Below, piece by piece: positions 1-6,585 of a DNA stretch of 64,000 nt (position 1 is the first letter of the stretch; each line of letters begins with the position of its first letter). A model generated the notes under the pieces. It was given only the letters and a program-made list of their open reading frames with translations, was not told where the DNA came from and ran no database searches. Origin of the DNA: an uncultured Clostridia bacterium (GTDB taxonomy: Bacteria; Bacillota; Clostridia; Christensenellales; CAG-917); assembly GCA_949286725.1 (NCBI GenBank), contig CASECZ010000003.1:1-64000 (forward strand). Direction: 5' to 3'. Both the position numbers and the translations under genes were made by a program.

Positions 1-207
1 GTTGTCACGCCAGTGGCACAGCAGGGTAGCGATGTACGGATTGGATAAACGCTGAAAGCATCTAAGCGTGAAACCAGCCTCAAGATAAGATATCCCTAAG
101 GAGAAATCTGAGTAAGGCCCCTTGTAGACCACAAGGTTGATAGGTCGGGTGTGTAAGCGCAGTAATGCGTTGAGCTGACCGATACTAATAGGCCGAGGGC
201 TTCAATC
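1..207 (+). rRNA. 23S ribosomal RNA, 3' end (partial)
   Basis: The first ~207 bases match the conserved 3' end of bacterial 23S rRNA, including the near-universal stretch GATACTAATAGGCCGAGG at 181-198. The gene begins before the window. The 3' boundary is estimated, because the mature end is set by processing. Confidence 0.95.
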
Positions 208-304
208 TAATACAATTGAACCAACTAACCTGATAATTTTTCAGCAAATCTCGTAGCTATGCAGTTGTGAATGTGCAATCGGGCAACCGATGACCTTCAA
301 CAAT

Positions 305-422
305 TACCGGTGTCTATGGCGATGAGGTCCCACCTGTTCTCATACCGAACACAGAAGTTAAGCTCATCAGCGCAGAGGGTACTTGGCTGGACACGGCCTG
401 GGAGAGTATGTCGATGCCGGTT
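305..422 (+). rRNA. 5S ribosomal RNA
   Basis: The segment opens with a CCGGTG stem strand and closes with the complementary GATGCCGG, the usual 5S helix I. Between them lie the conserved loop sequences CCCACCTG and CCGAACACAGAAGTTAAGC. It follows the 23S gene by about 100 bases with no tRNA between and is followed by a strong terminator, so it is the last gene of an rRNA operon. Ends are estimated to within a few bases. Confidence 0.95.
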
Positions 423-426
423 TCCA

Positions 427-460
427 AAAGCACTCAGTGAAACTGAGTGCTTTTTCTTTT
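427..460 (+). terminator. rRNA operon terminator
   Basis: A perfect stem AGCACTCAGT / ACTGAGTGCT with a 3-base loop is followed directly by a T-rich tract. It ends the rRNA transcript just after 5S. Confidence 0.92.
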
Positions 461-680
461 GCCTCTTTTCTGTCCGACAAATCGACCGCACGCATATTCA
501 AATGCCCAGCCGCCTTTTGTCGGACGGAATGAAACGCACGTCCGACGCCGCCGTGCGAAATGCCGCCCGCACCGTGACAAAAATCGGCGTTTTGGCGCGG
601 GTTAGGGGCTTGTATCGCCGAAAATGCGGCAACTAACCCCGTTTTTTTGCATAAATGACGTCCGATTGCCCGTGCGGTAC
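461..680 (+). other. intergenic region with two hairpins; no gene seen
   Basis: No convincing coding region lies between the rRNA terminator and the next promoter. There is one perfect 8-bp inverted repeat (GTCGGACG at 519-526 with CGTCCGAC at 539-546). There is also a terminator-like structure: GGGTTAG at 599-605 pairs with CTAACCC at 633-639, followed by seven Ts at 642-648. A small structured RNA is possible, but I see no promoter that settles it. Confidence 0.4.
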
Positions 681-709
681 TTGACTATTCATAAGAAAAA
701 ATATATACT
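681..709 (+). promoter_or_regulatory. sigma-A-type promoter of the first small lipoprotein gene
   Basis: TTGACT at 681-686 and TATACT at 704-709 are separated by 17 bp. Transcription should begin near 716, immediately before a small hairpin (GAAAGTG at 714-720 pairing with CACTTTC at 726-732) and the ribosome-binding site. The leader is therefore short and starts with a stem-loop that could protect the 5' end. Confidence 0.8.
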
Positions 710-746
710 GTAAGAAAGTGTTTTTCACTTTCAGGAAGGAGGCATT

Positions 747-1133
747 ATGAGAAAGAGTGTTATCGTTGCGATTGCTGCTTTGCTGCTGGTCAGCCTGTTG
801 GCTGTGTGCCTTACGGCTTGCAATCCCGACGAGAACGAGGCAATAGCCGGCTATCGTGAAAAATTGCAGGCAAAGGGCTACGACAATTTCGAAGTCGTCG
901 ACAAGACGGACAACAAGGCCGACTACATTATGATATGGACCTTGTCCGCCACAAAGAACGGCGAAGGTGAGAACGCAGCCGTTGCGGATTACGTCACGGT
1001 TACGGAATTCAAGAGTGAAGAAGACGCAAAAGCATACGCCGAAAAGAACGTCGTCGAGGGCGTTACGGTGAAATGCGAGGGCGTAATGGTGTTTATGGGC
1101 ACCGAGCAAGGCGTTGCCGACGCGATGGCATAA
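747..1133 (+). CDS. small lipoprotein, family of three tandem paralogs (1)
   Basis: This is a 128-residue protein with a Lys/Arg start, a hydrophobic stretch and the lipobox LTAC (Cys at about residue 26), so it should be a lipid-anchored extracytoplasmic protein. The mature part is about 100 residues, hydrophilic and acidic, with no catalytic motif that I recognise. It shares the C-terminal pattern GTEQGV-x-DAM and a DAK-x-YAE segment with the third copy at 1694 and is more distantly like the second at 1195. A GGAAGGAGG ribosome-binding site precedes the ATG. The function is unknown. Confidence 0.85.
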   Translation: MRKSVIVAIAALLLVSLLAVCLTACNPDENEAIAGYREKLQAKGYDNFEVVDKTDNKADYIMIWTLSATKNGEGENAAVADYVTVTEFKSEEDAKAYAEKNVVEGVTVKCEGVMVFMGTEQGVADAMA

Positions 1134-1194
1134 CGGTCTGCGCCTGCATATAATGACTGATGTGCGGCTGACTGCCGCAAAATGGGAGAGTTAA

Positions 1195-1548
1195 ATGGGT
1201 AGAAGGATAATTGCCGTTGTTGCGGTAATATTGATTATATGCGCGTTTGCAGTTTGCCTTACGGCGTGCAACGCGGTGAATTTCGAAGACAGACTGACAA
1301 ACAAAGGTTTTCAACTGGTGGACACTTTCAGCAACGGCTCGATCGAAGGATACGACCTTACGTGGGCAATGTCCTTTGAACGTGAAAGTGACGGAAGTTA
1401 TGTGACGATTTACAAATGCAAAGACCTGAAAACCGCGAAAGAAATGTATGACGCAGCCATCAGCGATACGGAACCCGGCTACGACGTCAAGCGTTCCGGC
1501 AGATTTGTTGCGGCAGGCTCCGAAAAAGCCGTCGAAATAGCACTGTAA
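1195..1548 (+). CDS. small lipoprotein, family of three tandem paralogs (2)
   Basis: This 117-residue protein has a signal sequence ending in the lipobox LTAC. The mature domain has the same length and general layout as its neighbours (KGF/KGY near the N-terminus, a VT-x-Y/F strand, TAK-x-Y, and a G-S/T-E-x-A/G-V ending) but is the most divergent of the three. It starts 61 bases after the first copy, with GGGAGAG upstream of the ATG. A TATAAT-like element lies in the gap, so it may be co-transcribed or have its own weak promoter. A strong terminator follows. Function unknown. Confidence 0.8.
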   Translation: MGRRIIAVVAVILIICAFAVCLTACNAVNFEDRLTNKGFQLVDTFSNGSIEGYDLTWAMSFERESDGSYVTIYKCKDLKTAKEMYDAAISDTEPGYDVKRSGRFVAAGSEKAVEIAL

Positions 1549-1572
1549 ATTTTGTTGAACGGTTAAAACGGA

Positions 1573-1602
1573 AGGATGCACCGAGAGTGCATCCTTTTTT
1601 TT
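1573..1602 (+). terminator. intrinsic terminator
   Basis: The stem AGGATGCAC / GTGCATCCT with a 5-base loop is followed by at least seven Ts. It separates the first two lipoprotein genes from the third. Confidence 0.9.
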
Positions 1603-1635
1603 GTCACCGTTATAAAATAATGCATACCATAGATA

Positions 1636-1664
1636 TTGACTGAGCGATAAAATTGCATTATAAT
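1636..1664 (+). promoter_or_regulatory. promoter of the third small lipoprotein gene
   Basis: TTGACT at 1636-1641 and a consensus TATAAT at 1659-1664 are separated by 17 bp. The predicted start near 1671 leaves a leader of about 23 bases carrying AGGAGG. Confidence 0.85.
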
Positions 1665-1693
1665 GAATGTATCTTAAACCTAGGAGGGTTGTT

Positions 1694-2059
1694 ATGAACA
1701 AAAAAGTTGTAGTCATAATTGCCGTCATTGCTCTTGTTGCAATCCTGGCAGTTTGCCTGACCGCTTGCAATGCGGACAGCATCAGCAAAAAGCTCGAAAA
1801 AGCCGGTTATGTAGTCACCAGCGTCGACAAAGACGATATGGACGATGAAGTTGCAATCGAATGGGGCGTTGTCGGAGTTAAGGGCGAATTCAGTCTTTCC
1901 AGCGGAATTTCCGGCGATATGGTTACCGTAATCAAGTTCGCAGAACTCGATGATGCCAAGAAATATGCTGAAGAAGCTGAAAAATCCGATATGACCGTCA
2001 AGAGAATCAGCAAGATTGTCTATGTCGGCACCGAACAGGGCGTGAAAGACGCAATGTAA
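1694..2059 (+). CDS. small lipoprotein, family of three tandem paralogs (3)
   Basis: This 121-residue protein starts at the ATG preceded by TAGGAGGG (1681-1688); an upstream in-frame ATG at 1667 lacks a ribosome-binding site. It has a signal peptide with LTAC lipobox, then an acidic mature domain of about 95 residues. Its C-terminal half is close to the first copy (DAKKYAE, GTEQGVKDAM). It has its own consensus promoter and terminator, so it is transcribed separately from the other two. It is an unknown lipoprotein, and duplication of one ancestral gene is the simplest reading. Confidence 0.85.
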   Translation: MNKKVVVIIAVIALVAILAVCLTACNADSISKKLEKAGYVVTSVDKDDMDDEVAIEWGVVGVKGEFSLSSGISGDMVTVIKFAELDDAKKYAEEAEKSDMTVKRISKIVYVGTEQGVKDAM

Positions 2060-2076
2060 TAACAACGGAAAATAAA

Positions 2077-2104
2077 AAGGCACCCGCAAGGGTGTCTTTT
2101 TTTT
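2077..2104 (+). terminator. intrinsic terminator
   Basis: GGCACCC pairs with GGGTGTC (one G-U pair) around the tetraloop GCAA, followed by a run of eight Ts. Confidence 0.88.
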
Positions 2105-2525
2105 GTGCGCGAATCGCTTTTGCACTGTGTACGCCGGTGTTTTGCACGAATGAAGGGCAACCGTTTGCGGATATCCCTGACTCGTTAAATAGTGCCTTGT
2201 GAATTAAAGCGCAATCGTCAGGACTTGAATGACGCGTAAAGCAATGTGGCTGCACGGAGTGTCGAACTTTGGGCGTGCAAGCACCGTCGGGACTGCGGGC
2301 TTTTCAAACGCCGAATTGCTTGCGTCAGGCGCAGAGGACCTTGAACCGTGCATCGGTCTGTATCGTTGTCGGACAAAAGCTCGGCAAGAGAAGAATGTAT
2401 TTCACAGCAGCAACGACGAATTTTAAATAAAACACGATACGTGCATCATAAAACCGTGAAAAACACAAAAGTCATTCGGAGCGGCTCTATAAAACACGTA
2501 TCGTGTTAATTATAATATTTTCTTG
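2105..2525. other. intergenic region without a supported gene; contains palindromic AACACG sites
   Basis: Short open frames here lack ribosome-binding sites and family resemblance. The notable content is AACACGATACGTG at 2431-2443 and the perfect palindrome AACACG-TAT-CGTGTT at 2493-2507, which contains the reverse complement of the first. A TATAAT sits at 2511-2516. A related palindrome (ACACG-TTT-CGTGT, 2654-2666) lies inside the 3' part of dpaB. Confidence 0.4.
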
Positions 2526-3092
2526 TCAGAAGAGCACGGGTTGCAGCTGTTTGCCTTCCAGCGCAAGCTCGCAGGTGGCGCGTATCAATGTCGTGTCGGC
2601 AATCAGAGAATTGCTCTTTTTCGTGGGTGCATCCTGCGCGAATGGTACAAAATACACGTTTCGTGTGTTAAGCAAAATTCCGATGTTTTTCGCGTTTGCC
2701 CCCAGTGCGTCGTTGGAGGAAATCGACAGCACCACGGGTCTGTTGTTTCGCAACTGTGCTTTGACAGCCATAGTTACGGGTGTGTCGGTTATTCCGTGCG
2801 CGATTTTCGACAAGGTGTTGCCCGTGCAAGGGGCGACAAGCATAAGTTCCAGTCCTTTTGCCGTGCCTATCGGCTCGGCGTCCACAATGGTTTTTATGGG
2901 TTCTTTGCCCGTTTTTTGTCGGATTATGTCGCAAAAGTCTGTCGCTTTGAAAAAACGCGTGTCCAATGAGGAAACGTTGAAGCTGAAAACAGGCGTGATG
3001 TCGAAATCGTGTTCGGTCAGGTCGTCGATTGCCGCAATCAAGTTTTTAAACGTGCAGAAAGAGCCCGTTACCGCAAGTCCAATTTTTCTCAT
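2526..3092 (-). CDS. dpaB: dipicolinate synthase subunit B
   Basis: This 188-residue flavoprotein-like subunit (SpoVFB/DpaB family) works with DpaA to oxidise the DapA product (4-hydroxytetrahydrodipicolinate) to dipicolinate in the mother cell. Visible family features are the N-terminal GLAVTGSFCTF strand-loop and the phosphate-binding stretch VAPCTGNTLSKIAHGITDTPV-like near residues 107-127. Length matches the family. The start is chosen as the ATG that overlaps the dpaA stop (ATGA), which implies translational coupling; a longer upstream frame would run into dpaA. It is the last gene of the two-gene operon. Confidence 0.93.
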   Translation of the reverse strand: MRKIGLAVTGSFCTFKNLIAAIDDLTEHDFDITPVFSFNVSSLDTRFFKATDFCDIIRQKTGKEPIKTIVDAEPIGTAKGLELMLVAPCTGNTLSKIAHGITDTPVTMAVKAQLRNNRPVVLSISSNDALGANAKNIGILLNTRNVYFVPFAQDAPTKKSNSLIADTTLIRATCELALEGKQLQPVLF

Positions 3093-3802
3093 TCGGACAC
3101 CTCCAAGACGTAGTCTTTCATAACTTTTGCCGCACTTTGCGGACTGCATTTTGCGGGTAATGCGGGATATATATCCGCGTCCATACCGAGGTTTTTCAGC
3201 GCGTCCAGGTCGAGTGCGGGTTTGCTTGCAAGGTCGATATACACCGTGTGCGCCTGCATAGTGAGCGCGACTTCCTCCGAAATTATCTTTTCGGGCACGG
3301 TGTTTACGACTATGTCGTAAAAAGATAAATCGAGATTGTTTGTCGGCACGGCGTTGCGGGCAAACGCCGCCGCGGGTCTTGCGGACGCAAGCGTCGCAAC
3401 ATCGAAGTTTACGTCCAGTTTCGTGAGCAATTTCGCAAGTGCCGCGCCCGTTCTTCCGAAACCTATGACAAGCACGTGCATATCCGCAAGCGAAAGCATA
3501 CTGTGGTCTATCATAATCGCAAGTGCCCCTTCTGCGGTCAAGGCCGCATTTGCTGCCTGAAAACGTTCGTCGCGCATCATATAACAGACTTTTACGTTGT
3601 TTTCGGCGATATATCTGTCCGCAGACGCATCCGTTCTGCCGCAGACCAGAATTTCGCCGTATCCGACCTGCGTCAATTCCCTTTCGGAAAGCACGAGGTT
3701 CGGCGCGAATATATGAGTGTTGACGGCAGGTCTTTTGCCGGTCAGCAGTCTTTTCAGAAAATAAGTCCGTTCGTCGGTTTCACACACGATGTATTCTCCC
3801 AT
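3089..3802 (-). CDS. dpaA: dipicolinate synthase subunit A
   Basis: This 237-residue protein has a Rossmann NAD(P)-binding motif VIGFGRTGAALAKLL in its middle and the overall pattern of SpoVFA/DpaA, the dehydrogenase-like subunit of dipicolinate synthase. It is shorter than the ~300-residue Bacillus protein, mainly at the N-terminus. The start is placed at the ATG preceded by GGAGGG with 6-base spacing; an in-frame ATG 36 bases upstream lacks such a site. It shares 4 bases with dpaB. The upstream sigma-K-like promoter fits mother-cell expression late in sporulation. It marks the organism as a spore former, or a descendant of one. Confidence 0.92.
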   Translation of the reverse strand: MGEYIVCETDERTYFLKRLLTGKRPAVNTHIFAPNLVLSERELTQVGYGEILVCGRTDASADRYIAENNVKVCYMMRDERFQAANAALTAEGALAIMIDHSMLSLADMHVLVIGFGRTGAALAKLLTKLDVNFDVATLASARPAAAFARNAVPTNNLDLSFYDIVVNTVPEKIISEEVALTMQAHTVYIDLASKPALDLDALKNLGMDADIYPALPAKCSPQSAAKVMKDYVLEVSE

Positions 3803-3818
3803 TTTTCCCTCCACGGTG

Positions 3819-3848
3819 TATCGTATGCAAAGCCGCATTGTCGGTGTG
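3819..3848 (-). promoter_or_regulatory. predicted sigma-K (mother-cell) promoter of dpaAB
   Basis: On the minus strand a -10 element CATACGATA (3819-3827) matches the sigma-E/K consensus CATAnnnTA. A CACA (3845-3848) lies with ACA 17 bp upstream, as in sigma-K promoters. The Bacillus spoVF operon is sigma-K dependent. No sigma-A promoter is visible in this gap. Confidence 0.6.
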
Positions 3849-3920
3849 CCGCAACTTCACAAGTCGCAAACGTAACCCCGATGAGGCAAAAAAACATAGG
3901 ATACAAAGACAGGAGGCGTT

Positions 3921-4943
3921 ATGGAGAGATATTTTCCCGGCAGCAATACCGCAGACGGTTTCAAGGGGTTTTACGACGGAGAACTGGAAAGGCTCGATAA
4001 GGTGATTTTGTTGAAAGGCGGACCCGGCACTGGCAAGAGTTCGCTCATGAAAGCGGTTGCGAAAGAGAGCGCGAAAAAAGGGCTCGACCACGAGATATGG
4101 TATTGCTCCGGCGACCCGTCGAGCGTGGACGGCGTATATGTGAAAGATATAGGCGCGGCGGTGGTCGACGCCACGGCGCCGCACGCCACGGAGGCGCGGT
4201 TGCCCGTGATAAGAGAGAGCGTCACGGACATGGCGCAGTCACTTGCGCGCGACAGACTTTTGCCCGAACGCGGTAAAATCGAAAAGCTGTTTTATCTCAA
4301 AAAACGCAGTTATGAGCGCGCATACGAACACTTAAACCGCGCTTTCGGTTACAGTGAGAAAAAGTGGCGGGAGTATTCACGGCTTGCCGACATAGAGGGA
4401 ATACGACGCGAAGCCGCCGCTTTCGCGCTGTCCGTGTCGGACGGCGCGGGCGTTGCGCAGAGAGGCAAAAGGCGCACCAGAAACATGTTCTCGACCGCGA
4501 TTACGGCAGACGGCGCGGTGAGCTTTTACGACCATCTGGTCGGAAAGCGTGTGTATCGCGTGAACGCATGCGACGAGGGCGTGCATCTGTTCGTCGGCGA
4601 GGTGGCGAGGCTTGTTGCGGGTGACGTGATGCTGCTGCACAATTCCCTGCGTCCCGAGCGGTTGGACGCGGTCGTCACGCGGGAGTTCGCCGTGACGGGG
4701 GATGCAGGCGTGTTCTCAACCGCCGCCGACGTGATAGACATTTCGGCAAAAGAGGGCAACGCCGCTTTCGAAACGGAGTTTTTCCGTTCGCGCGAGAAAG
4801 AGGAAACGGGATATGCCGTTTCCGACCTGGCGTCGGCGCGGGCGTCGCATCTCGAAGCGGAAAAGTTCTTCGTGGCGGCGATGGATTTTTCCGTCGCGGA
4901 CACACTGACTTTCCGAGTGATGAAGGAGATATTCGGCGACTGA
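3921..4943 (+). CDS. two-domain P-loop ATPase of the PRK06851 type, second nucleotide site degenerate
   Basis: This 340-residue protein starts with the family pattern YFPGSNTADGF, then Walker A GGPGTGKSS (residues 33-41), YCSGDPSSVDG and DATAPH. These are hallmarks of a conserved ATPase of unknown role found mostly in spore-forming Bacillota. The family normally repeats this layout in the second half. Here the second half is recognisable (STAITADGAVSFYDHL from about residue 191), but the expected second Walker A (about 214-222) reads NACDEGVHL, so ATP binding there is probably lost. An AGGAGG site precedes the ATG. It is divergent from dpaAB, which suggests a sporulation link (inference). Confidence 0.75.
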   Translation: MERYFPGSNTADGFKGFYDGELERLDKVILLKGGPGTGKSSLMKAVAKESAKKGLDHEIWYCSGDPSSVDGVYVKDIGAAVVDATAPHATEARLPVIRESVTDMAQSLARDRLLPERGKIEKLFYLKKRSYERAYEHLNRAFGYSEKKWREYSRLADIEGIRREAAAFALSVSDGAGVAQRGKRRTRNMFSTAITADGAVSFYDHLVGKRVYRVNACDEGVHLFVGEVARLVAGDVMLLHNSLRPERLDAVVTREFAVTGDAGVFSTAADVIDISAKEGNAAFETEFFRSREKEETGYAVSDLASARASHLEAEKFFVAAMDFSVADTLTFRVMKEIFGD

Positions 4944-4978
4944 GACGCCGTTGCTCCCACTCGGGTGCGGTCGGGACG

Positions 4979-5009
4979 GGGAAGGGCGAAGTCCGCCTTT
5001 CCCTTTTTT
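4979..5009 (+). terminator. intrinsic terminator
   Basis: GGGAAGGGCG pairs with CGCCTTTCCC (one G-U pair) around a 5-base loop and is followed by six Ts. Confidence 0.85.
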
Positions 5010-5031
5010 CTTGCAACGGGCGCTCAATGAG

Positions 5032-5060
5032 ATGACAGAACGTAAAATATATTGTATTAT
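5032..5060 (+). promoter_or_regulatory. promoter predicted to give a leaderless mRNA
   Basis: ATGACA at 5032-5037 and TATTAT at 5055-5060 are separated by exactly 17 bp. Placing the last -10 base at -7 puts +1 at 5067, the A of the start codon of the acyltransferase gene. No Shine-Dalgarno sequence is present upstream of that codon. Confidence 0.65.
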
Positions 5061-5066
5061 GGTCGC

Positions 5067-6347
5067 ATGAGCGAACCGAAAGAAAAATCCGTACGAAGCG
5101 TCGCCGAAAGCAAGGCAAACGAACGCAAAAAGAGAAAAAAAGAACTGAAAAACATGTTTTCTTACCGCTATTACGCGCTGCTGATGTTGGTGTGCGCCGT
5201 TCTGCGGTTGCGTTTCAACGTGCATTCCGTTCTGTCTCCCACCTTCCGCAGACAGAAAAGACAGGGCGCGATGCTGGTGTTGTCCAATCACGTATCGCCT
5301 TTCGATTTTGGTTTTTTTTCCACACCTTTTCTCGGCAGGAAGGTCAACTTCGTCGTCGCCGAGAACATGATGTATTCGCAGCCGATTTTCGCAAAGATGA
5401 TAAAGGGATACCGTGCCATAACCAAAAAACAGTTTTACGCCGATTATACCTGCATCAAGAACATAAAAAAATACCTCGACGCAGGCATTTCCGTCATTCT
5501 CTGTCCCGAGGGCAAGGTCAGCGCGGACGGCAGAACGGGTCCCGTCGCGTATTCTATCGCGAAGCTGGTCAAATGGCTCAAATATCCCGTGGCGGGATGC
5601 CTGGTCAAGGGCGCGGGAATTACGCGTCCCAAGTGGGCGCACACGTCGCGCACGGGCAGAGTGGAATGTCACGTGGACATGATGTTTTCCAAAGAGGAGG
5701 TCGAAACGCTTTCTCCCGAGGAGATAATGAAGCGCATCGACTGCGCGATGCGTCACAACGAGCACGTGTTTCAGATTGAAAACAGACTGAAATTCCGCGG
5801 CAAAGATTACGCGGAAGGGCTGGAAAATCTCCTGTACGTATGTCCCGAGTGTGGAGCTGAATTCGCGCTGACCGCGCAGGGCGACGTCATAAAATGCGGC
5901 AAATGCGGATTTGAGGCGCGCTACGCGCACACGGGCGAAATCGTGCCCGTCGCGAACGCGTCGCAATGTCCCGCGCGAATAGATTTGTGGTATGACAAGG
6001 AGAAGTCCGTCGTCGCGCGTCAGGTGCGCGAAGAAGGGTTTTTGCTCTCCGCACCCGTCGACCTTTATACCGAAAACGAGCAGGGCAACGGGTACAAACT
6101 CGTCGGCGGCGGGACGTTGTCGCTTGACCGCGAAAATCTCGTTTTCCTTGCGGAAGGACCCGTGGACGATGAGTTCGGACGGCTGACTTTCCCCGTGAAG
6201 AACTACGTCACGGTGGCGAATCTGCCCGGAGTCTCGCTGGACATGTACGACGAAAAACACACTTACAGAATGAAATTTTCGGCTGAAAAAGCCTCGACCA
6301 AGTACGCTCTGTGCATAGAAGCACTCAACGCGAGCCGAAACGCCTGA
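5067..6347 (+). CDS. PlsC-type 1-acylglycerol-3-phosphate acyltransferase with C-terminal zinc ribbon
   Basis: This 426-residue protein belongs to the PlsC family, which transfers acyl chains to lysophosphatidate at the membrane. The catalytic NHxxxxD motif is seen as NHVSPFD (residues ~72-78) and the substrate loop as CPEGKVS. After the ~230-residue acyltransferase domain come CPEC and CGKC about 16 residues apart, a zinc-ribbon pattern, and then about 140 residues of unassigned sequence. PlsC proteins usually stop near 240 residues. The Lys/Arg-rich N-terminus precedes a hydrophobic segment. There is no ribosome-binding site; the start is set by the promoter position. An alternative start is the ATG at 5154. 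A terminator follows at 6383. Confidence 0.8.
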   Translation: MSEPKEKSVRSVAESKANERKKRKKELKNMFSYRYYALLMLVCAVLRLRFNVHSVLSPTFRRQKRQGAMLVLSNHVSPFDFGFFSTPFLGRKVNFVVAENMMYSQPIFAKMIKGYRAITKKQFYADYTCIKNIKKYLDAGISVILCPEGKVSADGRTGPVAYSIAKLVKWLKYPVAGCLVKGAGITRPKWAHTSRTGRVECHVDMMFSKEEVETLSPEEIMKRIDCAMRHNEHVFQIENRLKFRGKDYAEGLENLLYVCPECGAEFALTAQGDVIKCGKCGFEARYAHTGEIVPVANASQCPARIDLWYDKEKSVVARQVREEGFLLSAPVDLYTENEQGNGYKLVGGGTLSLDRENLVFLAEGPVDDEFGRLTFPVKNYVTVANLPGVSLDMYDEKHTYRMKFSAEKASTKYALCIEALNASRNA

Positions 6348-6382
6348 CGAAACAAACAGACCGAAAAGACATCTTCACATGC

Positions 6383-6410
6383 AAAAACCGCACGATAAAG
6401 TGCGGTTTTT
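6383..6410 (+). terminator. intrinsic terminator
   Basis: The stem AAAAACCGCAC / GTGCGGTTTTT has a 6-base loop and works in both directions, though no gene comes from the other side. Confidence 0.88.
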
Positions 6411-6585
6411 GCGATTTTGCGGCGAACGCAACATTTTAATTCGCGCGTACTCGCGCGTTAGTTTCCGAAATATTAAAAAGCATTAAATATAGTTGACGCC
6501 AATTTTAAGGCTTGCGCTCGTATGATATATTGATACTGCATAAGTATATTTGCGCGCTCTCGCATGCGCGCGGAGGTAAGGGGCT

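Noticed and set aside
2229-2426. 65-codon open frame after the third lipoprotein
   Set aside because: No ribosome-binding site, no hydrophobic or domain pattern, and no promoter; treated as chance.
3871-3903. CATAGGATA before the ATPase gene as a sigma-E/K promoter
   Set aside because: The -10 match is good, but the start site would fall inside the ribosome-binding site and the upstream AC is at an 18-base spacing. Possible but not firm enough to list as a promoter.
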